In this document: positions 14,501 through 19,641 of the stretch, piece after piece
How positions within the stretch are numbered: position 1 is the first letter of the stretch
Layout: every line of letters begins with the position of its first letter
NCBI GenBank assembly: GCA_051648365.1
Contig: JBOFEZ010000084.1
Span: forward strand, 1 to 19,641
Origin: JAGNZR01 sp051648365
Lineage (GTDB): Bacteria; Fusobacteriota; Fusobacteriia; Fusobacteriales; Fusobacteriaceae
DNA length: 19,641 nt
Reading direction: 5' to 3'
Translations under genes and position numbers: made by a program
Notes under the pieces: model-generated
What the model saw: only the letters and a program-made list of their open reading frames with translations
Told to the model about the DNA's origin: nothing
Databases searched by the model: none

Positions 14501-16741
14501 TTACATTCTTCCGTTGATTGTTCTAGATAGAACGTCCATCTGTTGCTCTTTTGTAAGTCTTACAAAGTTAACTGCATATCCAGAAACTCTGATTGTAAGT
14601 TGTGGATATTTATGTGGATTTTCCATTGCATCTTCTAGAAGAGCTCTGTCAAATACGTTTACGTTAAGGTGTTGTCCACCCTCTGGAGTAAAGTATCCGT
14701 CCATTAGTCCAACTAGGTTGTCAACTCTTGCATCTCTATCTTTTCCTAAAGCTCCTGGAGTTATTGCAAATGTATAAGAGATTCCATCGTTTGCATCTTG
14801 GAATGGAAGCTTAGCAACTGATGCTAGTGCTGCGATAGCTCCATTAGTATCTCTTCCGTTCATAGGGTTAGCTCCTGGAGAGAATGGTGCTCCTGCTGCT
14901 CTTCCACATGGAGTATTTCCAGTTTTCTTTCCATATACAACGTTAGATGTAATTGTTAGGATAGACTGAGTTGCTCTTGAATTTCTATAAGTTTCATGAG
15001 ATCTTAGGTGTTCCATAAATCTCTTAGTTATTTGAACTGCAAGATCATCTGTTTCGTCATTGTTGTTTCCGAAAGGTACATAATCTCCCTCTCTTGTATA
15101 ATCAACAACTACTCCTCTCTCATCTTTTACTGCTTTAACTTTTGCATGCTTTATAGCCATTAGTGAATCAGTAACTATTGAAAGTCCTGCTATTCCAGTA
15201 GCTTGAGTTCTTTCGATTTCTAAATCATGAAGAGCCATCTCAAGTGCCTCATAAGCATATTTATCATGCATGTAGTGGATTATTTTAAGAGCATTTACGT
15301 ATACTCCAGCAAGCCACTTCATAACTTGGTCAAATTTAGCCATTACGTCATCATACTCAAGGTACTCTGTTGTAACTGGTGCAAATATAGGTGCAACTTG
15401 TACTCCAGACTTCTCATCTTTTCCACCATTTATAGCGTATAGAAGAGCTTTTGGAAGGTTTACTCTAGCTCCGAAGAACTGCATTCCTTTTCCTATTTTC
15501 ATTGGAGATACGCAACATGCGATTCCATAGTCATCACCGTATTGAGGTCTCATTAGGTCATCATTCTCATACTGGATAGAAGATGTATCTATTGATACTT
15601 TAGCACAGAAAGCTTTCCATGCATCTGGAGATTTTACTGACCATAGTACAGTTAAGTTAGGCTCTGGAGCTGGTCCAAGGTTGTAAAGAGTATTTAGGTA
15701 TCTGAAAGATGTCTTAGTTACAAGAGTTCTTCCATCTACTCCCTCTCCTCCAAGAACTTCTGTTACCCAAGTAGGGTCTCCTGAGAATAGATCGTTATAC
15801 TCTGGTGTTCTTAAGAATCTGATTATTCTAAGTTTGATTATCATCTGGTCAATCAAATCTTGAGCTTCTTCCTCTGTAAGGATTCCAGCTGCAATATCTT
15901 TCTCAAGGTAGATATCTAAGAATGTAGCTGTTCTTCCGAATGACATAGCAGCTCCATCTTGATCTTTAGTTGCTGCAAGGTATCCGAAGTAAAGGAACTG
16001 TACAGCTTCTTTAGCATCTTTAGCTGGATTAGAAATGTCAAATCCATAAGCAGAACACATATTTTTTAGAGCTTTAAGAGCATTGATTTGCTCTGTAGTT
16101 TCTTCTCTTCTTCTGATTGTCTCATCATCTAGTTCTGATTTCTCTAACATTTTTAACTGGTGTTTTTTATCTTCGATTAGGAAGTCTGCTCCATATAGAG
16201 AAAGTCTTCTGTAGTCTCCTATTATTCTTCCTCTTCCGTATGCATCTGGAAGACCTGTTATTATTCCTGATCTTCTAGCAGCTTTCATATCATCTGTATA
16301 AGCAGAGAATACTCCCTCATTGTGAGTTTTTCTATATTTTGTAAAAATCTCTTTAGTAACTGGATCTACTTTGTATCCGTAAGCTTCTAGAGCTCCTTCT
16401 ACCATTCTGAATCCACCTTTTGGATAGATTCCTCTCTTAAGTGGTGCATCTGTCTGAAGTCCTACTATTGACTCAGCATCTTTATCTATATATCCTGCTC
16501 CGTAAGCGTCGATAGCCTGTGGAGTTTTAGTTTCTGCATCATAAACTCCATTAGAAATTTCAACTTTGAACATTTCCGTAAGTTTATTCCATATTTTTTG
16601 TGTATTCTCTGATGCCCCAGAAAGAAATTTTTCATCTCCGTGGTATGGAGTATAATTACTTTGAATAAAGTCTCTTACTGAAACCTCCTCTTTCCAAGCT
16701 ACACCTTTAAAGTCAGACCAATATTGATTCATTTTGTCCAT
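14501..16741 (-). CDS. pflB: Formate C-acetyltransferase (pyruvate formate-lyase)
   Basis: PflB (746 residues) splits pyruvate with CoA into acetyl-CoA and formate using a glycyl radical, the central step of anaerobic sugar fermentation. The catalytic pair Cys409-Cys410 lies in GIACCVSPM and the radical-bearing Gly721 in RVSGYAVNF, close to the C-terminus as in known enzymes. Length and both active-site motifs identify a true PFL rather than a diol dehydratase or other glycyl-radical enzyme. GGAGG lies 6 bases before the ATG. It is first in an operon with its activase pflA. Its promoter at 16826-16854 is flanked by two palindromes, suggesting regulation. The codon pattern is more uniform than in neighbouring genes, as expected for a highly expressed enzyme (impression, not calculated). 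Confidence 0.98.
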   Translation of the reverse strand: MDKMNQYWSDFKGVAWKEEVSVRDFIQSNYTPYHGDEKFLSGASENTQKIWNKLTEMFKVEISNGVYDAETKTPQAIDAYGAGYIDKDAESIVGLQTDAPLKRGIYPKGGFRMVEGALEAYGYKVDPVTKEIFTKYRKTHNEGVFSAYTDDMKAARRSGIITGLPDAYGRGRIIGDYRRLSLYGADFLIEDKKHQLKMLEKSELDDETIRRREETTEQINALKALKNMCSAYGFDISNPAKDAKEAVQFLYFGYLAATKDQDGAAMSFGRTATFLDIYLEKDIAAGILTEEEAQDLIDQMIIKLRIIRFLRTPEYNDLFSGDPTWVTEVLGGEGVDGRTLVTKTSFRYLNTLYNLGPAPEPNLTVLWSVKSPDAWKAFCAKVSIDTSSIQYENDDLMRPQYGDDYGIACCVSPMKIGKGMQFFGARVNLPKALLYAINGGKDEKSGVQVAPIFAPVTTEYLEYDDVMAKFDQVMKWLAGVYVNALKIIHYMHDKYAYEALEMALHDLEIERTQATGIAGLSIVTDSLMAIKHAKVKAVKDERGVVVDYTREGDYVPFGNNNDETDDLAVQITKRFMEHLRSHETYRNSRATQSILTITSNVVYGKKTGNTPCGRAAGAPFSPGANPMNGRDTNGAIAALASVAKLPFQDANDGISYTFAITPGALGKDRDARVDNLVGLMDGYFTPEGGQHLNVNVFDRALLEDAMENPHKYPQLTIRVSGYAVNFVRLTKEQQMDVLSRTINGRM

Positions 16742-16796
16742 TTTTTCCTCCTGAATGTTTGTTTAAAATTCATCATAATCTATTTTTTCATTGTTT

Positions 16797-16815
16797 TGTT
16801 AAGTCCTCTTTAACA
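16797..16815. promoter_or_regulatory. Palindrome just downstream of the pflB start of transcription
   Basis: TGTTAA-N7-TTAACA has perfect 6-bp arms, roughly at +4 to +22 of the predicted transcript. It resembles a redox or catabolic repressor site. The half-sites match the Rex consensus (TTGTTAA/TTAACAA), but Rex sites have a 4-base gap and this has 7, so the regulator is unknown. Confidence 0.4.
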
Positions 16816-16825
16816 CTATAGATAT

Positions 16826-16854
16826 AATATATCAGAAAATTTAAATTTTGTCAA
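16826..16854 (-). promoter_or_regulatory. pflB promoter
   Basis: On the minus strand the -35 is a perfect TTGACA (16849-16854), the spacer is 17 bases and the -10 is TATATT (16826-16831). The expected start is near 16819, giving a 5' untranslated region of about 78 bases. Confidence 0.75.
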
Positions 16855-16858
16855 ACAC

Positions 16859-16875
16859 TTTGTAAAGATTACAAA
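16859..16875. promoter_or_regulatory. Palindrome upstream of the pflB -35
   Basis: TTTGTAA-AGA-TTACAAA has 7-bp perfect arms, centred about 48 bases before the predicted start. That position would suit an activator. Alternatively it is a weak hairpin at the end of the recA-recX-plsC transcript, but no T-tract follows on the minus strand. Confidence 0.35.
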
Positions 16876-16885
16876 TTAAAAATTT

Positions 16886-17632
16886 CTACATTTTTTTCAC
16901 ATTAAAAACCTTATAGTTTTCTATTACCTGTTTTTCAACCTTTTTATGGAGGATTTTCAATTCAATATCTGTTAAGCAGGATAAAACAATTGGAGACCCA
17001 ATTATAATCTTAACTTTTTTTCTCAGACATACTAACTTAGAAAATGGTTTTTGAATTTCATCACTACCTATTATAGTTATGGGAACAACCGTTCTTCCCG
17101 AATCTATAGCTAGTTTAAAACTCCCTTTTTTAAAATCACCTTCTTCTATACCAATTTTTCTCCTCCCTTGAGGAAAAATTACTATAGAATGACCTTTCTG
17201 TAGCAATATCACAGCTTTTTTAATTCCTTTGATTCCTTCACGTGGGTTTTTTCTATCTAGAAAAACCGACCCCGATTTTTTTATCCATTGAGAATAAAGA
17301 GGCCACTTTTCCATCTCTTTTTTGGCTACAAATCCTACATCTATGGGTATTCCACTCACCAATATAGGAATATCAAAATTACTACTATGGTTGGCTACAA
17401 AAACTATTCCTTCTTTCCTATCGATGCTATTATAACTATCATAGTCCCTATAAATAACTTCAACCTCAGTCTTGATAGATTTAAGAATCTGGTTACATAG
17501 CCATTTCAGTTTCTCTCTTCCCAACTTTATTCCATCATCTTCCTGAAATTTGTCCAATTTTTTTAAATAAATCAAAGTTATATATATAAAACACAATCCA
17601 CCTACAATTGTAACCAATATTGCCCCTAACAT
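16886..17632 (-). CDS. plsC: 1-acyl-sn-glycerol-3-phosphate acyltransferase (PlsC family)
   Basis: A 248-residue acyltransferase that makes phosphatidic acid from lysophosphatidate at the inner membrane. It has one N-terminal hydrophobic segment (about 2-23). The catalytic HX4D motif is in VANHSSNFD (His82, Asp87). Block III appears as FPQGRR (153-158) instead of the usual FPEGTR, so two positions differ, although the catalytic residues are intact. VPITIIGSDE is a further family block. Its ATG overlaps the recX stop by seven bases, so it is translated with recX. No clear terminator follows, and transcripts may run toward the pflB promoter. The broader family also contains acyltransferases for other lysophospholipids. 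Confidence 0.88.
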   Translation of the reverse strand: MLGAILVTIVGGLCFIYITLIYLKKLDKFQEDDGIKLGREKLKWLCNQILKSIKTEVEVIYRDYDSYNSIDRKEGIVFVANHSSNFDIPILVSGIPIDVGFVAKKEMEKWPLYSQWIKKSGSVFLDRKNPREGIKGIKKAVILLQKGHSIVIFPQGRRKIGIEEGDFKKGSFKLAIDSGRTVVPITIIGSDEIQKPFSKLVCLRKKVKIIIGSPIVLSCLTDIELKILHKKVEKQVIENYKVFNVKKM

Positions 17633-18180
17633 CTATTCTCCTCCAGTATCTCTTTTATATCTCTGTAGGCGAATCCTTTCCTCATGAGAGATTCTATAAC
17701 TTTCTCTTTAGGTTTATCCTGCATTTTAATTACCATTTTTCTGAGTTGTTCAAGTTGAGAATCTCTGCTTTCCTCTAAAAGTTCTTCTATCACTTCTTTT
17801 GAAACACCTTTTTTGATTAGATGAAAACGGAGTTTTTCAACTCCGTAATTTCCATGGTTCAGAATAAAATTTTTAGCAGAATCATTGTCGTCTATATAGC
17901 CTTTTTCAAGAATTTTTCCTAAAATTTTTAAAACTACATCACTATTTCTATAACGTTCTTGAAGTTTAATATAAAGATCTCTTTTAAAATAATTTTTTAT
18001 CCCAAGAAGGTAGTAGGCATAATTTTCACAAGCTATTTCCAATAATAATATATACTCATCATTTTCTAAAAATTCTTTTTTTTTCAGATTAAATCTTGAT
18101 ATTATATCTCCGCTTAAAGTAAATTCAACTCCATTTTCAAAAGAAACTTTATTTCTTGAAATTTTATAATAAATCATCAT
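17626..18180 (-). CDS. recX: Regulatory protein RecX
   Basis: RecX (184 residues) binds RecA filaments and modulates recombination and SOS activity. It is recognised from the helical triplet repeats (YALGIKNYFKRDLYIKL-like, YIDDNDSAKNFI, YGVEKLRFHLIKKGVSKEVI, and a C-terminal repeat GFAYRDIKEIL) and from its place directly after recA. The N-terminal 60 residues form the less conserved part. The start overlaps the recA end by 17 bases; there are two successive ATG codons at 18180 and 18177, and either may be used. The ribosome-binding site is weak (GGAGAAGAGG about 25 bases up), consistent with coupling to recA at a lower level. Confidence 0.9.
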   Translation of the reverse strand: MMIYYKISRNKVSFENGVEFTLSGDIISRFNLKKKEFLENDEYILLLEIACENYAYYLLGIKNYFKRDLYIKLQERYRNSDVVLKILGKILEKGYIDDNDSAKNFILNHGNYGVEKLRFHLIKKGVSKEVIEELLEESRDSQLEQLRKMVIKMQDKPKEKVIESLMRKGFAYRDIKEILEENRC

Positions 18181-19243
18181 CTACCATATCTTCAGCCTCT
18201 TCTCCAGCTGCCTCATCACTTGATGAGAGATCCATCTTATATAAAACTTTATTTACCTCTTCCTCTATTTTGGCAAGAAGATCAGCATCTGTTTCCAGTC
18301 TTGTTTTTACATTTTCTTTTCCTTGACCTATTCTTATATCTCCAAAACTAAACCATGCTCCAGATTTTGAAACTATATCATTACTAAGGGCTATATCCAA
18401 AATCTCTCCAACTCTAGAAATTCCTTTTCCATACATTATTTGAAAAGCTGCTTCTTTAAAAGGAGGAGCTACTTTATTTTTTGTAACTTTTATCGTTACC
18501 TCATTTCCTATAACTTCATCTCCCTGTTTAACACTTCCAATTCTTTTAACTTCCATTCTCACTGAAGCATAAAATTTAAGAGCCTTTCCTCCAGTAGTCG
18601 TAGTCTGAGGTCCAAAACCAAATCCGCCTATTTTATCTCTTATTTGATTGATGAAAATTACTGTAGTTTTAGACTTATTCATATTTCCAGTAAGTTTTCT
18701 GAGAGCTTTAGACATAAGTCTAGCTTGAAGACCCATCTGCTGGTCAGACATCTCTCCATCTATTTCAACCTTTGGCACAAGAGCAGCGACTGAATCTATA
18801 ACAATTACATCTATTGCTCCTGATCTTACCAAAACATCAGCGATATCTAAGGCCTGCTCTCCGTAGTCAGGCTGTGAAATTAAAAGTTCATCTATATCTA
18901 CTCCTAAGGCTTTTGCATAAATAGGATCTAGAGCATGCTCGGCATCTATAAATGCAGCTACTCCTCCTTTTTTTTGAGCCTCAGCTATTATGTGCAGAGC
19001 TATTGTAGTTTTTCCTGAACTCTCTGCTCCATAGACTTCTATCACTCTTCCTTTTGGTACTCCTCCTATTCCTAAGGCAAGATCCAACTTTATACTTCCT
19101 GTAGGAATACTTTCTACAGACATATGCTGATTCTCTCCTAGTTTCATTATAGCTCCATCTCCGAAATCTTTTCTTATCTGTTTCAGAGCTAATTCCAGTG
19201 TTTTTTCTTTGTCATTACTTTCTGATGCTTTTGCTTTTGCCAT
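18164..19243 (-). CDS. recA: Recombinase RecA
   Basis: RecA (359 residues) forms filaments on single-stranded DNA, drives strand exchange and stimulates LexA-type self-cleavage. The Walker A motif is GAESSGKTT (72-80); the usual Pro of GPESSGKTT is Ala here. Walker B lies in DVIVIDSVAAL (145-155). The L2 loop region FGFGPQTTTTGGKAL and the acidic C-terminal tail (SSDEAAGEEAEDMVDDDLL) are typical. The ATG lies 3 bases after the stop of the upstream glycosyltransferase, and its GGAGG overlaps that gene's end. Transcription therefore comes at least partly from an LPS-type operon, and no SOS box is visible in the short gap. Confidence 0.98.
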   Translation of the reverse strand: MAKAKASESNDKEKTLELALKQIRKDFGDGAIMKLGENQHMSVESIPTGSIKLDLALGIGGVPKGRVIEVYGAESSGKTTIALHIIAEAQKKGGVAAFIDAEHALDPIYAKALGVDIDELLISQPDYGEQALDIADVLVRSGAIDVIVIDSVAALVPKVEIDGEMSDQQMGLQARLMSKALRKLTGNMNKSKTTVIFINQIRDKIGGFGFGPQTTTTGGKALKFYASVRMEVKRIGSVKQGDEVIGNEVTIKVTKNKVAPPFKEAAFQIMYGKGISRVGEILDIALSNDIVSKSGAWFSFGDIRIGQGKENVKTRLETDADLLAKIEEEVNKVLYKMDLSSSDEAAGEEAEDMVDDDLL

Positions 19244-19246
19244 TAT

Positions 19247-19641
19247 TTATCCTCCTATTTTTTCAATTATTGCCATCACGTCTTCAGCTTTTAGGTTTCT
19301 CATGCAGTTAAAATGTTTTTTAGGACACTCTTTATCCCCATGAAGACTGCACGGAGAACAGGGTTCCTCTCTATATATAAGAGTATCCCTTTTCCCTAGC
19401 TGAAACATCCCTGGATTTGTGGGACCAAAAATTACAAAAGTTCTACAGCCTACGCCTCTTGCCATATGAAAAGGTCCAGAATCATTGGTTACCAAAAATC
19501 TCCCCTTAGAAAGAAGTGCTCCACTCTCTTTAAGAGAAAGTTTTCCAGTAATATTGATAGCAGCTCCGCCACTTATCTCCTCTATAATTTTTGCTCTTTC
19601 ATTATCTTCGGGACCTCCTATAATTAGAGTTTTCACTCCCC
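19247..19641 (-). CDS. Glycosyltransferase family 9 (heptosyltransferase-like), C-terminal part
   Basis: Only the last 130 or so residues are in the window; the frame is open at the right edge, and the GTG at 19636 is an internal Val codon rather than a start. The fragment shows the nucleotide-sugar-binding half of GT9: LIIGGPEDN, then FLVTNDSGPFHMARGVGCRTFVIFG with the TNDSG(P)xH signature. Four cysteines (PCSPC, ECP, NC) follow in a pattern common in family members. GT9 enzymes add heptose or similar sugars to the LPS core, supporting a double-membrane cell. The acceptor and exact sugar cannot be told. It is directly upstream of recA with a 3-base gap. Confidence 0.88.
   Translation of the reverse strand, partial: GVKTLIIGGPEDNERAKIIEEISGGAAINITGKLSLKESGALLSKGRFLVTNDSGPFHMARGVGCRTFVIFGPTNPGMFQLGKRDTLIYREEPCSPCSLHGDKECPKKHFNCMRNLKAEDVMAIIEKIGG

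Noticed and set aside
16797..16815. Rex operator at pflB
   Set aside because: The half-sites fit but the gap is 7 bases instead of 4. Reported only as an unassigned palindrome.
16859..16875. Terminator of the recA-recX-plsC transcript
   Set aside because: The stem is AT-only apart from one pair and no T-tract follows on the minus strand.
1..19641. CRISPR arrays, insertion sequences, tRNA genes, prophage or integrase signs
   Set aside because: No regular repeats, transposase-like proteins or tRNA cloverleafs were seen. The window looks like core chromosome.

Overview
The window is AT-rich, with short intergenic gaps and consensus-like promoters. It encodes an anaerobic, Gram-negative-type bacterium: pyruvate formate-lyase with its activase, and a family 9 (LPS heptosyltransferase-like) glycosyltransferase. 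Gene content, codon use and protein style fit a member of the Fusobacteriota (Fusobacterium, Ilyobacter, Propionigenium, Cetobacterium type). This is an inference; no rRNA gene is visible to confirm it.

Layout. 1-205: a strong minus-strand promoter and a hairpin-rich leader that leave the window to the left, probably the start of an rRNA or other stable-RNA operon. 329-1270 (minus): an FMN-dependent nitronate monooxygenase/FabK-type enzyme whose promoter is covered by two tandem palindromes. 1473-5736 (minus): carA-carB, carbamoyl-phosphate synthetase. 5737-6227: a divergent control region. 6228-11647 (plus): pyrB-pyrK-pyrD-pyrF-pyrE-pyrC. Together with carAB this gives every step from glutamine and bicarbonate to UMP. 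11661-11701: a bidirectional terminator. 11704-13604 (minus): tsaD-rarD. 13705-16741 (minus): pflB-pflA. 16886-19641 (minus): the end of a glycosyltransferase gene, then recA, recX and plsC, tightly packed or overlapping.

The most interesting part is the pyrimidine locus. Both divergent transcripts begin with a short, unannotated leader peptide gene with a good ribosome-binding site: 46 codons before carA and 33 codons before pyrB. Each runs through U/A-rich RNA into an intrinsic terminator placed just ahead of the first structural gene. This is the arrangement of the E. coli pyrBI and pyrE attenuators, where UTP-dependent RNA polymerase pausing and coupled translation decide termination. No PyrR-binding loop or pyrR gene is visible. 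I infer that the whole UMP pathway is controlled by paired UTP-sensing attenuators.

In addition, the pyrB product carries a C-terminal extension that closely resembles the zinc domain of PyrI, the ATCase regulatory chain (C-x4-C and C-x2-C, with the CxNSNCI signature), but lacks the nucleotide-binding allosteric domain.
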